Shown here piece by piece: positions 43,385 to 52,454 of a DNA stretch of 64,000 bases (position 1 is its first letter; every line of letters starts with the position of its first letter). The stretch covers positions 246,886 through 310,885 of the forward strand of contig JAJQGO010000013.1 of NCBI GenBank assembly GCA_021200415.1, written 5' to 3'. Under the pieces are notes generated by a model. It was not told where the DNA came from. It made no database searches and was given only the letters and a program-made list of their open reading frames with translations. The DNA is from Ruminococcus sp. (lineage in GTDB: Bacteria; Bacillota; Clostridia; Oscillospirales; Ruminococcaceae). A program made the translations under genes and the position numbers.

Positions 43385-45820
43385 ATGTCTAAAAGTAATT
43401 CTTTGATCTATAACAATACAAAAGAAAAATATCTCCCGGCTTTTCTTTTGGGATTTATCTGCATTTTCATTTCCACACTTCCCGTAATTATCTCAGACGG
43501 CGGATATTTCATATATTACGGCGACTACAACGCTCAGCAGATTCCCTTTTATATACTCGCAAACAACGCTGTACGCAGCGGTCAGCTCGGCTGGAACTGG
43601 TTCACCGACCTCGGCTCGGATTTCCTGACGTCGTATTCCTTCTACCTTTCGGGAAGTCCCTTTTTCTGGCTGTCAACGCTTCTTCCACAGACTCTTGTAA
43701 CATTTTCTATGCCCTTTCTCCTTGCTGTCAAGCACGGTCTGGCAGCTATGACGGCATATGCCTATATACGAAGATTCGTCAGAAATAAAAATGCCGCCCT
43801 TATCGGCGGTCTGCTCTACGCCTTTTCCGGATTCCAGATATACAACATATTCTTTAACCATTTTCAGGACGTTACTGCCTTTTTCCCTCTCATGCTCATT
43901 GCTATGGAGGAACACATAAATAACAGCCGCAAGGGAGTTTTCGCCCTTACAGTCGCTTTAATGGCAATTATCAACTACTTCTTCTTTACGGGACAGGTCG
44001 TTTTCCTGATTCTCTATTATCTCGTCCGCATGAGATGTCCCGATTTCAAAACCTCTTGGAAAAAATTCGGAACTCTCGCTCTCGAAGCTGTCCTCGGAAC
44101 TATGATTGCCGCGTTTATTCTTCTTCCGTCCGCACTGACCGTTCTCGGAAACTACCGTGTCAGCGAGCATCTCTACGGTCAGGACATGGTTCTCTATTCC
44201 GACAAAACACGAATCGCACGAATTATCCAGACATTTTTCATGCCGTCGGACGTTCCCGCAAGACCCAATCTCTTCAGCTCAAACAGTGCAAAATGGGCTT
44301 CCATAGGCGGTTATCTGCCCCTTTTCTCGATGGTGGGCGTTATTGCTTTCATGAAGTCCAAAAAGAAGCACTGGGCTTCAAGAATTGTTTTAATCTGCAT
44401 CATCTGCGCATTCATTCCTATTCTGAACAGCGCATTCTATGCGTTTAACGGCTCATACTACGCAAGATGGTTCTATATGCCGATTCTGATTATGGCAATG
44501 ATGACTGCCTATACTCTCGATGACGAGGACTCCGAGCCTATGCCCGGAATCAAGGTCTGCGCCGCCATGCTTGCCGCTTTCGCTGTAATCTCCGTTCTCC
44601 CCACAAAGGACGACGACGGAAACATCGAATTTTTCAAGCTGCCGAGAGATATAGGATATTTCGGCTTCTCACTGGCTGTTGCCGCACTTTCCCTGATTCT
44701 GACGGTTTATATTTTCAGAAAAAAACGCCGTTCACGCAGATATATGGGAGCTGCTCTTGCCATGACGACTGCCGCATCTCTTGTCTGCACCATGTCTGTT
44801 ATAATTTACGGGGCGGCTTCACCTCAAAGCGCAAAAAAATATATCAATGCGTCAATCAACGGTGCTGACGACGTATACGAATCCGTCAGCGAGGATAATT
44901 TCTTCCGTGTCGATATTTCGGAAAATTACGACAACTACCCTATGGCATGGGGACTTCCCTCAATACGTGCCTTCCAGAGCGTTGTTTCCTCCTCCATTAT
45001 GGAATTTTACGATTCTATCGGAATCCAGCGTGACGTGGCTTCACGTCCCGATACAGACCATTATGCCATAAGAGGTCTTTTATCGGTTAAATATTACTAC
45101 AAGGCTATCAGCGATGACGACGACGAGGACATTGAGACAACGCTCCCCGGATTTGAATATGTCGATCAGAACGACTACTTTGAAATCTACGAAAACACCC
45201 TGTATATCCCTATGGGATTTGCCTATGACACGTATATCTCTCAATCGGACGCCGATGAAAAGGGCAGCTCGATTCTTGAAAGCATTCTCATGAAGGCTCT
45301 TGTGCTGAGTGATGAGCAGATTGAAAAATATTCCGACATTATGACTGAAATTGCGCCTGCGGATTCATCGGGTCTGACAAAAGCCGACTACGTTGAATTC
45401 TGCACGGAAAAGCAGCAGAACTGCTCCTCCTCTTTCACCTATGATTCCTATGGCTTTGAATCGGAAATATCTCTCGATAAATCGCAGCTTGTTTTCTTCA
45501 GCGTCCCCTACAGCGAGGGCTGGACTGCCGAGGTAAACGGCGAAGCTGTCGATATTGAAAAGGTTTCCTACGGATTTATGGCTGTAAAGGCTGACGCAGG
45601 TGAAAATACCATCGTATTCAAATACAGAACGCCCGGTCTTACCATGGGAATTATCATCTCAATAATCGGCGTGTCGGGATTTATAATCTACCTTGTTGTT
45701 TGCAGGATTCGCCGCAGAAAAAACGGTGTATCTTCACATACTCATTACTATGACTACAGCTCGGCATCTAAAATCAGCGCAGCTGAGGATTATTGCCGCA
45801 GTCTTATTGACAAAAAATAA
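43385..45820 (+). CDS. YfhO family membrane protein
   Basis: An 811-residue integral membrane protein of the YfhO family (GT-C-like fold). GGAGG is five bases before ATG 43385; ATG 43382 is possible. Eleven or more membrane helices span about residues 15-480 (first loop YYGDYNAQQIPFYIL has the family's acidic motif), and a 250-residue extracytoplasmic domain follows (FSVPYSEGWTAEVNGE is the YfhO signature). A last helix and basic tail end the protein. In Bacillus, YfhO and relatives take part in glycosylating lipoteichoic acid with lipid-linked sugars; the substrate here is not readable. Confidence 0.85.
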   Translation: MSKSNSLIYNNTKEKYLPAFLLGFICIFISTLPVIISDGGYFIYYGDYNAQQIPFYILANNAVRSGQLGWNWFTDLGSDFLTSYSFYLSGSPFFWLSTLLPQTLVTFSMPFLLAVKHGLAAMTAYAYIRRFVRNKNAALIGGLLYAFSGFQIYNIFFNHFQDVTAFFPLMLIAMEEHINNSRKGVFALTVALMAIINYFFFTGQVVFLILYYLVRMRCPDFKTSWKKFGTLALEAVLGTMIAAFILLPSALTVLGNYRVSEHLYGQDMVLYSDKTRIARIIQTFFMPSDVPARPNLFSSNSAKWASIGGYLPLFSMVGVIAFMKSKKKHWASRIVLICIICAFIPILNSAFYAFNGSYYARWFYMPILIMAMMTAYTLDDEDSEPMPGIKVCAAMLAAFAVISVLPTKDDDGNIEFFKLPRDIGYFGFSLAVAALSLILTVYIFRKKRRSRRYMGAALAMTTAASLVCTMSVIIYGAASPQSAKKYINASINGADDVYESVSEDNFFRVDISENYDNYPMAWGLPSIRAFQSVVSSSIMEFYDSIGIQRDVASRPDTDHYAIRGLLSVKYYYKAISDDDDEDIETTLPGFEYVDQNDYFEIYENTLYIPMGFAYDTYISQSDADEKGSSILESILMKALVLSDEQIEKYSDIMTEIAPADSSGLTKADYVEFCTEKQQNCSSSFTYDSYGFESEISLDKSQLVFFSVPYSEGWTAEVNGEAVDIEKVSYGFMAVKADAGENTIVFKYRTPGLTMGIIISIIGVSGFIIYLVVCRIRRRKNGVSSHTHYYDYSSASKISAAEDYCRSLIDKK

Positions 45821-45854
45821 TTTCGGGCTGTTTACAGCGGAATCGGAGGTTTTT

Positions 45855-46391
45855 ATGCATCTTTTTGAAAAAACTGTTTCAAGCGAAACTATGTATGACG
45901 GAGTTATCTTCACAATCACAAGGGATCTGGCGGAGCTTGAAAACGGTCAGACGGCACGCCGTGATGTGCTTCATCATTCGGGCGGAGTGTGCGTTATACC
46001 AATAACCGACAACAATGAAATATTTCTCGTAAGGCAGTTCAGATACCCTTTTCAGGAGATAACTACCGAAGTCCCCGCGGGAAAGCTTAATTCCGGCGAA
46101 AGCCATGCCGAATGCGGCAGACGGGAGCTTCTGGAGGAAACAGGCTGCACCTGTTCCGAATACGTCTATCTCGGCGAAATGTATCCCACTCCCGCTTATG
46201 ATTCCGAAATCACACATATCTACCTTGCAAGAGGTCTTGAGTTCAGTCAGCAGAATCTCGATGAGGACGAATTTCTTGACGTTATAAGGGTTCCCCTTGC
46301 CAAGGCTGTGGAAATGGTCATGAACGGCGAAATCAAGGACGGCAAAACACAGATTGCCATTCTGAAGGCAGCACGGATTCTCAACATATAA
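45855..46391 (+). CDS. NUDIX hydrolase, ADP-ribose pyrophosphatase type
   Basis: A 178-residue protein. The ATG at 45855 follows TCGGAGG. The Nudix box is complete: GKLNSGESHAECGRRELLEETG near residues 77-99, with the REL-EE-G core binding the metal. The preceding VFLVRQFRYPFQEITTEVPAG segment and following TPAYDSEITHIYLA are the ADP-ribose pyrophosphatase subgroup pattern. It would hydrolyse ADP-ribose to AMP and ribose 5-phosphate. It is 34 bases after yfhO and may be co-transcribed. Confidence 0.88.
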   Translation: MHLFEKTVSSETMYDGVIFTITRDLAELENGQTARRDVLHHSGGVCVIPITDNNEIFLVRQFRYPFQEITTEVPAGKLNSGESHAECGRRELLEETGCTCSEYVYLGEMYPTPAYDSEITHIYLARGLEFSQQNLDEDEFLDVIRVPLAKAVEMVMNGEIKDGKTQIAILKAARILNI

Positions 46392-46393
46392 TA

Positions 46394-46417
46394 AAAGACC
46401 TGCGTAAAGCAGGCCTC
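46394..46417 (+). terminator. Weak hairpin after the NUDIX gene
   Basis: AGACCTGC...GCAGGCCT with one G-U pair, but no clear T run. Termination may rely on copy 2 of the palindromic repeat just after it. Confidence 0.35.
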
Positions 46418-46436
46418 AGAATGATTTATTTCAAGA

Positions 46437-46513
46437 TAATACCGCACAAAGATTTTCACGCAAGGATTGCAGTGCAGATATACGGCAGGAATGCCGGCTT
46501 TGTGCGGTGTACC
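46437..46513. repeat. Palindromic dispersed repeat, copy 2
   Basis: Outer arms TAATACCGCACAAAG (46437-46451) and CTTTGTGCGGTGTACC (46498-46513). Inside are 46 bases with their own small dyad (CGGCAGGAATGCCG). It lies between convergent genes (NUDIX and spoVG). Confidence 0.7.
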
Positions 46514-46822
46514 TCAGGCTTCGGCAGCTTCCTCAGCTGATTTTTCTGCCTCCTCAGCTTCAAGCATTGCTATCTGCTTATCATAGGCTTCAAGAATGCA
46601 CTCCTCAAAAAGCTTTCTGGAAGCTGGAGAAATCGGATGAACGATGTCACGGAAAATTCCGTTTTCATCCTTATGGCTTGGCATTGCCACAAAAAGTCTT
46701 TCGTTACCCTGAACTACCTTTATGTCATGTACGGCAAGCATATCGTCAATTGTTACTGACACTACAGCTCTCAGACGTCCCTCTGACATAATTCTTCTGA
46801 TTTTTACATCTGTGATTTCCAT
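46514..46822 (-). CDS. spoVG: Septation/RNA-binding regulator SpoVG
   Basis: A 102-residue protein. The ATG at 46822 (MEITDVKIRR) follows AAGGAGG; an open frame 10 codons longer has no ribosome site. Motifs: MEITDVKIR, VVSVTIDDMLAVHDIKVV and FVAMPSHKDENGIFRDIVHPISPASR. SpoVG is a small nucleic-acid-binding regulator of spore cortex formation, septation and virulence genes. The last 25 residues are Glu/Ala-rich. It has its own promoter and a 5'-terminal hairpin. Confidence 0.95.
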   Translation of the reverse strand: MEITDVKIRRIMSEGRLRAVVSVTIDDMLAVHDIKVVQGNERLFVAMPSHKDENGIFRDIVHPISPASRKLFEECILEAYDKQIAMLEAEEAEKSAEEAAEA

Positions 46823-46910
46823 TAAAATGACCTCCTTGTGTAAGTGACTCACAGTGTGATGATGCGTCTATGGATATATTTACCTCAAAATGAGTAAAAT
46901 ATTCATAGCA

Positions 46911-46940
46911 GGAAACCCTGCGCAGTCTGTTTAGGTTTCC
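46911..46940 (-). promoter_or_regulatory. 5' hairpin of the spoVG leader
   Basis: GGAAACC (46911-46917) and GGTTTCC (46934-46940) flank 16 bases. On the minus strand it starts about three bases after the expected transcription start, so the mRNA would begin with this stem; a 5' stability element is plausible. Confidence 0.4.
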
Positions 46941-46949
46941 ACAATCCTC

Positions 46950-46978
46950 ATTATAACTCAAAATTACGGAAATATCAA
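46950..46978 (-). promoter_or_regulatory. Promoter of spoVG
   Basis: Minus strand TTGATA (46978-46973), 17-base spacer, TATAAT (46955-46950), giving a leader of about 120 bases. Confidence 0.7.
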
Positions 46979-47003
46979 CCAAATTAAGGAAAAGGTGATA
47001 AAT

Positions 47004-48428
47004 TTGAATAAAAACATATTAAAAGGCAAAAAACACATTCATTTCATAGGCATAGGAGGCTCAGGAATGTATCCTCTGGCTCAGATTCTTCATGCGCAGG
47101 GATACTTCCTCACAGGCTCGGACAACAACGAAACGGAAACTCTTGACGCGGTAAGAGCTATGGGTATTCCTGTTTTCGTGGGACAAAGAGCGGAAAACAT
47201 CGAGGGCGCGGATCTTATTGTTTTCTCCGCGGCAATCATGGACGACAATCCGGAGCTTGTCGCTGCAAGAGCAAGCGGCGTTCCCGTCCTTGAAAGAAGC
47301 GAGCTTCTCGGAATCGTTACAAGCTGGTATGACAATGCGGTATGCGTTTCGGGAACTCACGGCAAAACAACAACAACCTCCATGATTACTCAGATATTCT
47401 TCACGGCAGGCGTTGACCTTTCGGCTTTTATCGGCGGAAAGCTCCCATGCATCGGAGGAAGCGGACGCTCCGGCAGCAGCGATGTCATGATTTGCGAAGC
47501 CTGCGAATTTGTAGATACCTTTCTCAAGCTTTATCCTGATATTTCCGTAATTCTCAACATCGACGCGGATCATCTCGATTATTTCAAAACTGTTGACAAC
47601 ATTATAAAATCATTCCGCAAATTCAGCGAAAAAACAACTAAGGCTATTATCGTAAACGGAACTGACACAAACTCCATGAAGGCTGTAGAGAACATAACCG
47701 GCAAGGATATTATCACCTTCGGCTCGGACAGCTCATGCGACTACTATCCCGAAAATATCCAATGCATTAACGGCTTGCAGACAAAGTACAGCGTCATGTA
47801 CAAGGGCGAAAATCTCGGAGAAATAACCCTCAATGTGGCAGGCGTACACAATGTTCTCAATTCCCTTGCCGCCGTTGCAGCAGCAAGGTATCTCGATATA
47901 GATTTCTCCTTTATCAGAAAGGGACTTGAGGATTTCCACGGAGCTAAGCGGCGCTTTGAGAAGTTCGGATGCGAAAAGGGCATAACCGTTGTTGACGATT
48001 ACGCACATCACCCGACGGAGCTTGAAGCAACTCTCACAGCCGCTATGGGCATGGGCTTCAAAAACGTATGGGCAGTATTCCAGCCGTTTACATTCTCACG
48101 CACGAAAATTCTTCTCGATGATTTTGCAAGAGTTCTCGCAATCCCCGACCATGCCGTTCTTACGGATATTATGGGCTCACGTGAAAAAAACACGTATGGA
48201 ATATTCACACGTCACCTTGCGGAAAAAATTCCGAACGCCATCTGGTTTCCGCAGGACGAAACAGCTGAATGGACTGACGAAAGAAAATATTTCAACTTTG
48301 AACAGGTCTGCGATTATATCTGCGAAAACGCTTCGGAGGGCGACCTTGTAATTACTCTCGGCTGCGGCGACGCTTACAAAATCGCAAAAATGATTCTGAA
48401 AAAACTGAAAAGCAGAAAGGATGACTGA
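47004..48428 (+). CDS. murC: UDP-MurNAc-L-alanine ligase MurC
   Basis: A 474-residue Mur ligase that adds L-alanine to UDP-MurNAc, the first peptide stem step. The start is probably TTG 47004, six bases after AAAGGTG; a GTG three codons upstream is in frame. Motifs: HFIGIGGSGMYPLA (UDP-binding), the ATP loop SGTHGKTTTTS near residue 112, and DDYAHHPTE near residue 330. It lies outside the dcw cluster on the opposite strand, and its end overlaps the expected lexA ribosome site. GWS-like C-terminal domain is normal length. Confidence 0.94.
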   Translation: MNKNILKGKKHIHFIGIGGSGMYPLAQILHAQGYFLTGSDNNETETLDAVRAMGIPVFVGQRAENIEGADLIVFSAAIMDDNPELVAARASGVPVLERSELLGIVTSWYDNAVCVSGTHGKTTTTSMITQIFFTAGVDLSAFIGGKLPCIGGSGRSGSSDVMICEACEFVDTFLKLYPDISVILNIDADHLDYFKTVDNIIKSFRKFSEKTTKAIIVNGTDTNSMKAVENITGKDIITFGSDSSCDYYPENIQCINGLQTKYSVMYKGENLGEITLNVAGVHNVLNSLAAVAAARYLDIDFSFIRKGLEDFHGAKRRFEKFGCEKGITVVDDYAHHPTELEATLTAAMGMGFKNVWAVFQPFTFSRTKILLDDFARVLAIPDHAVLTDIMGSREKNTYGIFTRHLAEKIPNAIWFPQDETAEWTDERKYFNFEQVCDYICENASEGDLVITLGCGDAYKIAKMILKKLKSRKDD

Positions 48429-48429
48429 G

Positions 48430-49014
48430 ATGCTTAACGATAAGGAACTTGAGGTCTTTAACTATATTAAAGGCAGGCTCAACAGCGGCGTTTCACCCTC
48501 CGTCCGTGAGATTATGAAGGCTATGGGCTTTAAATCCACCTCAACCGCCCACAGATATATTGAGGCTCTCGTAAACGAAGGCTTACTCGAAAAAACGGGA
48601 AATGTTATGCGTTCTCTCCGCCTCCCCAACAGCGAAAGCGCCTCTGTGCCGATTCTCGGTACGGTAACAGCAGGTCAGCCTATTACCGCCATTGAGGACA
48701 TTATCGGATACGTGGGATTTGAAGCTCCGAGCTGCGACCCGCAGGATCTGTTCGCCCTCAAGATAAGGGGCGAGAGCATGATAAACGCAGGTATTCTCAA
48801 TGGGGACATAGTTATAGTTGAAAGACGCTGCTATGCGGAAAACGGCGATATTGTCGTTGCGCTTGTGGACGGCTCGGACGCTACAGTCAAGACATTTTAT
48901 AAGGAAAAGGGACATTTTCGCCTCCAGCCGGAAAATGACTCTATGGATCCCATTATCGTTGATGAGGTTGAAATTCTCGGAAGAGTCATCGGTCTGAAAA
49001 GATACTATAAATAA
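48430..49014 (+). CDS. lexA: SOS repressor LexA
   Basis: A 194-residue repressor that cleaves itself after DNA damage through RecA. ATG 48430 is nine bases after AAAGG; an ATG three codons earlier overlaps that site. The N-terminal winged helix has SPSVREIMKAMGFKSTSTAHRYIEAL. The cleavage bond Ala81-Gly82 is in GTVTAGQP, the catalytic Ser116 in RGESM and Lys154 in ATVKTFY, all intact. Its ribosome site lies within the end of murC, so it is probably expressed from the murC transcript. No LexA box is evident before murC. Confidence 0.94.
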   Translation: MLNDKELEVFNYIKGRLNSGVSPSVREIMKAMGFKSTSTAHRYIEALVNEGLLEKTGNVMRSLRLPNSESASVPILGTVTAGQPITAIEDIIGYVGFEAPSCDPQDLFALKIRGESMINAGILNGDIVIVERRCYAENGDIVVALVDGSDATVKTFYKEKGHFRLQPENDSMDPIIVDEVEILGRVIGLKRYYK

Positions 49015-49132
49015 TATCTCAAATAAGACAATGACGATTGAATATGAAAGTTTTTATGACAATTTTCAAAAACCTCTTTTTTATTTCCGAAAAATGTAGT
49101 ATAATATAGGCTATACCGTATATTGACCTATG

Positions 49133-49149
49133 TACAGGTGTCGCCTGTA
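49133..49149. other. Hairpin upstream of zapA
   Basis: TACAGG-TGTCG-CCTGTA, a perfect six-base stem in the zapA leader, downstream of TATAAT at 49100-49105. The region 49015-49192 holds only this and the -10 box; no gene is seen. Confidence 0.35.
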
Positions 49150-49192
49150 ATATAATTTAAATTTTCATGCACACTAAAGGAAGGAACATAAA

Positions 49193-49552
49193 ATGCTTAA
49201 TGATGTAAAAGTTATAATTTGTGGTAAGGAATATAAGCTTAAAACCTCGGAATCACCGAATTATGTGTTTGCTCTCGCAAGAACCCTTGAATCTAAAATC
49301 AATGCGCTCTCGTCAAGCGGCACATCTCCCTATTCCGCTTCGATTATGGTTGCCCTGAGCCTTCTTGACGACCTGAACAAGGCAAACGAAAGGCTCGACA
49401 GCGTAAGGGATCAGACTAAGGAATACGTGGACGAGGCAGGCAAATCACGTATCGAAAGAGATGCGGCCCTCAAGGAAATTGAGGTTCTTAAATCAAAAAT
49501 CGCCCAGCTTGAAAACAACGTCAAGCTGAAGGAATTGAAAGACAGCATCTGA
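49193..49552 (+). CDS. zapA: Cell division protein ZapA
   Basis: A 119-residue protein. The N-terminal half (VKVIICGKEYKLKTSESPNYVFALARTLESKIN) is the ZapA globular head and the C-terminal half a coiled coil (about 75-115). ZapA tetramers bundle FtsZ protofilaments in the Z ring. AAGGAAGGA lies upstream of the ATG, and its stop overlaps the ATG of the U32 gene (ATGA), suggesting coupling. Confidence 0.88.
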   Translation: MLNDVKVIICGKEYKLKTSESPNYVFALARTLESKINALSSSGTSPYSASIMVALSLLDDLNKANERLDSVRDQTKEYVDEAGKSRIERDAALKEIEVLKSKIAQLENNVKLKELKDSI

Positions 49553-51588
49553 TGACGCGTAAAAAGCCTGAAATTCTCGCTCCGGCAGGAAGCATGGAAA
49601 CTCTCGTGGCAGCTCTCAGGTCGGGGGCGGACGCGGTTTACGTGGGAGGAAAAAAATTTTCCGCACGAAACGGAGCTGTGAACTTCACATTGGAGGAGCT
49701 TGCACAGGCAGCCGATATGTGCCATCTATATGGCGCAAGGCTGTATCTGGCTGTAAATACAATCATTGCCGACAGCGAAGCACAGGAATTCTGCGAATAC
49801 ATAAAATCCGCCGCAAGCTTGGGCATTGACGCTTTTATAGTTCAGGATCTCGGAGCTGCCATGCTTATCCGCAAATGCGTTCCGAACGCCGTGCTTCATG
49901 GGTCAACTCAAATGACTGTACATACCACTATGGGCGCAAGGCTTCTCAGAGATATGAATTTCTCGAGAGTTGTCCCCGCAAGAGAGCTTGAAAAAGGCAC
50001 TGTTGAAAAAATCTGCAATACCGGTATCGAGGTTGAGATTTTCGTTCACGGCGCTCTTTGTATGTCCGTTTCAGGGCAATGCTATATGTCGGCTGTAATC
50101 GGTTCACGCTCCGCCAATCGGGGCTGCTGCGGACAAGCCTGCCGCCTGCCCTTTTCCGCCTGTGGAAATAAAAACAACGCGGCTCTTTCGCTGAAGGATC
50201 TCTCGCTCATTCCGATTATTTCCGAAGCCGAGAAAATTGGAGTCGATTCACTGAAAATCGAGGGAAGAATGAAACGACCCGAATATGCCGCGTCTGCGGT
50301 CAACGCCCTTGTACAGGCTCTGGACGGTCAGAATCCCGATATGCAGCTGCTCAGGGGAATTTTTTCACGCAGCGGCTTCACTGACGGATATTTTACAGGC
50401 AGACGGCATGATATGTTCGGCGTAAGACAAAGGGAGGATGTAATTGCCGCCCAATCGCTGATTCCCAAAATTCATGAGCTTTACCGATGCGAACGCAAGG
50501 TCAGGACAGTGGATTTTCACGTAATTATAAAATCCCATGAGCCTGTAAGAATAACAGCCTCCTGCGGCGGATTTACCGAAGCTGTAACGGCGGATCCTCC
50601 CGAAAAAGCCATAAACCGCCCGACAGATCTTCAGATGGTGGAAAAGCAGCTGTCACGCCTCGGAGATACGGTTTTCTCCCTTGGAAGCGTTACTGCCGAA
50701 ATCGACGACGGTCTTATTCTTACGGCCGGCAGGATAAACGAGCTGCGGCGGCTTCTCATTGAAAAGCTCAGCGGACGGATCATTTCCGAAGCACGGCATA
50801 AGTACAGCATAACCGATTTTTCTCCCCATATCAATAAAGCTAAGGCGGCTTCGGGCGTTAAAAGCCTCCCCATACGCACAATCTGCCGTACAGACGAACA
50901 GGTTCGTGCCGCAGCTGATTTGTCGGAGCTTGTCATCGTCCCCCATGAGCTTCTTCTTGAACGGGATTACGATGATATTCCAAAGGAAAAAATCATGATT
51001 TCTCCTCCGAGATTTATTGTCAGTGAGGAAAAATTATGTCGGGAGCTGTCATTGCTGCGGGAAAAGGGCTATTCTCACCTTCTCTGCCACACCCTTGATT
51101 CCGCCGCTGTCGGCAGGGATTTGAAATTCACTCTGCATGGCAGCTTCAGCCTGAACATTTACAATTCATACAGTGCGGAATATCTGAAAAGCCTTGGATT
51201 TGCCGATTTTATTGTTTCCTTTGAAGCAAGGACCTCCCAGATTCACGGCTTATCGGCTGATATTCCCATGGGAGCTGTTATTTACGGCAGACTGCCCCTT
51301 ATGCTTACACGCTGCTGCCCTATTAAAAATGAAGTCGGCTGCGGCAAATGCGGCGGCTTTATTACCGACCGCACAGGCAGAAATTTTCCGGTAAAATGTA
51401 CGCCCGATTATGCGGAAATTCTCAATTCCGACACGCTCTATATGTTCGATAAAACGGATCTGACCGATTACATATCATTTGGAGTTGTTATGCTAAGCAG
51501 CGAAAACGCTGCCCAAGCTGCCGACGCGATAAACGGCATTAAGCCATCCGCCCCCATCACAAGAGGACTATATTACAGAGGTATTTGA
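49552..51588 (+). CDS. U32 family protease-like protein, possibly RlhA-like
   Basis: A 678-residue protein. The first 300 residues are the U32 domain with EILAPAGSMETLVAALRSGADAVYVGG, FVHGALCMSVSGQCYMSA, RSANRGCCGQACRLPF and KIEGRMKRPEY. The remainder resembles the DUF3656 region and a Cys-rich end (TRCCPIKNEVGCGKCGGF). Members of this family modify RNA (TrhP on tRNA U34, RlhA on 23S C2501) with an Fe-S cluster. The total length fits RlhA rather than the shorter TrhP, but the target is inferred. It overlaps zapA by one base. Confidence 0.82.
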   Translation: MTRKKPEILAPAGSMETLVAALRSGADAVYVGGKKFSARNGAVNFTLEELAQAADMCHLYGARLYLAVNTIIADSEAQEFCEYIKSAASLGIDAFIVQDLGAAMLIRKCVPNAVLHGSTQMTVHTTMGARLLRDMNFSRVVPARELEKGTVEKICNTGIEVEIFVHGALCMSVSGQCYMSAVIGSRSANRGCCGQACRLPFSACGNKNNAALSLKDLSLIPIISEAEKIGVDSLKIEGRMKRPEYAASAVNALVQALDGQNPDMQLLRGIFSRSGFTDGYFTGRRHDMFGVRQREDVIAAQSLIPKIHELYRCERKVRTVDFHVIIKSHEPVRITASCGGFTEAVTADPPEKAINRPTDLQMVEKQLSRLGDTVFSLGSVTAEIDDGLILTAGRINELRRLLIEKLSGRIISEARHKYSITDFSPHINKAKAASGVKSLPIRTICRTDEQVRAAADLSELVIVPHELLLERDYDDIPKEKIMISPPRFIVSEEKLCRELSLLREKGYSHLLCHTLDSAAVGRDLKFTLHGSFSLNIYNSYSAEYLKSLGFADFIVSFEARTSQIHGLSADIPMGAVIYGRLPLMLTRCCPIKNEVGCGKCGGFITDRTGRNFPVKCTPDYAEILNSDTLYMFDKTDLTDYISFGVVMLSSENAAQAADAINGIKPSAPITRGLYYRGI

Positions 51589-51594
51589 TATAAT

Positions 51595-52032
51595 ATGAAA
51601 CTAATTTTTAAAAAGCTTAAAGAAAACGCAGTAATCCCTTCACGAGCTACGCCGCAAAGCGCAGGCCTTGACATCTGTGCCTGCATTGACGAGCCTGTAA
51701 CGCTTGAAGCGGGAGAAATAAAAATGATTCCCACAGGAATTGTTTCCGCAGTTGACGAAAGCGATGTCGCTCTGCTGATTTATCCACGCTCGGGACTTTC
51801 GTCTAAATTCGGAGTTACCCTTGCAAACTGCGTGGGAGTCGTTGACAGCGACTATCGCGGCGAGTGGTTCATACCCCTTATAAATAACGGAACAAAGCCG
51901 TTTACCGTTGAAAACGGAATGCGTATTGCCCAGCTTATCCCCACAAGGATAATTATTCCCGAAATTGAAGTAAGCGAATCGCTTACGGAAACGGACAGAG
52001 GCTGCGGCGGATTCGGTTCTACCGGAATATAA
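51595..52032 (+). CDS. dut: dUTP diphosphatase
   Basis: A 145-residue trimeric dUTPase that hydrolyses dUTP to dUMP and keeps uracil out of DNA. Motifs in order: PQSAGLDICA (I), PRSGLSSKFG (II), NCVGVVDSDYRGEW (III) and the C-terminal GGFGSTG (V), all intact. The start is six bases after the U32 stop, so it is probably co-transcribed. Confidence 0.94.
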   Translation: MKLIFKKLKENAVIPSRATPQSAGLDICACIDEPVTLEAGEIKMIPTGIVSAVDESDVALLIYPRSGLSSKFGVTLANCVGVVDSDYRGEWFIPLINNGTKPFTVENGMRIAQLIPTRIIIPEIEVSESLTETDRGCGGFGSTGI

Positions 52033-52050
52033 TAATTTTGAGGTGCTAAT

Positions 52051-52320
52051 ATGAAAAGATTTTTGTTAATGACTGTTTTGGTACTCGCCGCAATTCTGCT
52101 TGGCGGCTTTGTCGGGGATATTTGTATGGACTCCGCTGCCTTTGACTGGCTTGCGTATTCTAAATCCTTCTCATATCAGCCGGGTACAATTGATATTGTA
52201 ATTTTAACAATTACCTTCGGCTTCTCCATTACTATCAATATTGCTCAGCTTATATTTATTTTCGTGGCACTTTTTGCTTATTACAAAATTGCCCCTAAGC
52301 TTATTACAGAGGGCAAATAA
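52051..52320 (+). CDS. DUF4321 small membrane protein
   Basis: An 89-residue protein with two predicted membrane helices (about 5-26 and 52-80). The central motif WLAYSKSFSYQPGTIDIVILTITFGFSITINI matches DUF4321, a family of unknown function commonly near mreB in Clostridia. GAGGTG precedes the ATG. It sits between dut and mreB, 18 bases after dut. A function is not known. Confidence 0.7.
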   Translation: MKRFLLMTVLVLAAILLGGFVGDICMDSAAFDWLAYSKSFSYQPGTIDIVILTITFGFSITINIAQLIFIFVALFAYYKIAPKLITEGK

Positions 52321-52370
52321 TAACTGAAAAAATTCCCACTTTTAAAATTATAATCTATATCACTTATTGG

Positions 52371-52379
52371 TGTTATAAT
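52371..52379 (+). promoter_or_regulatory. Extended -10 promoter of mreB
   Basis: TGTTATAAT (extended -10 TGN plus TATAAT) with no clear -35. The expected start of transcription lies at copy 3 of the palindromic repeat. Confidence 0.5.
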
Positions 52380-52386
52380 AATATAA

Positions 52387-52420
52387 GGTGATACTGCAAA
52401 AAATCATATGCGGTATTTCC
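52387..52420. repeat. Palindromic repeat, diverged copy 3
   Basis: GGTGATACTGC (52387-52397) and GCGGTATTTCC (52410-52420), with mismatches. It is the least certain family member; it lies just after the mreB promoter, like copy 4 after the MATE promoter. Confidence 0.4.
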
Positions 52421-52454
52421 CGAAGATAATATGCATTATTAAGGAGCTGCAAAA

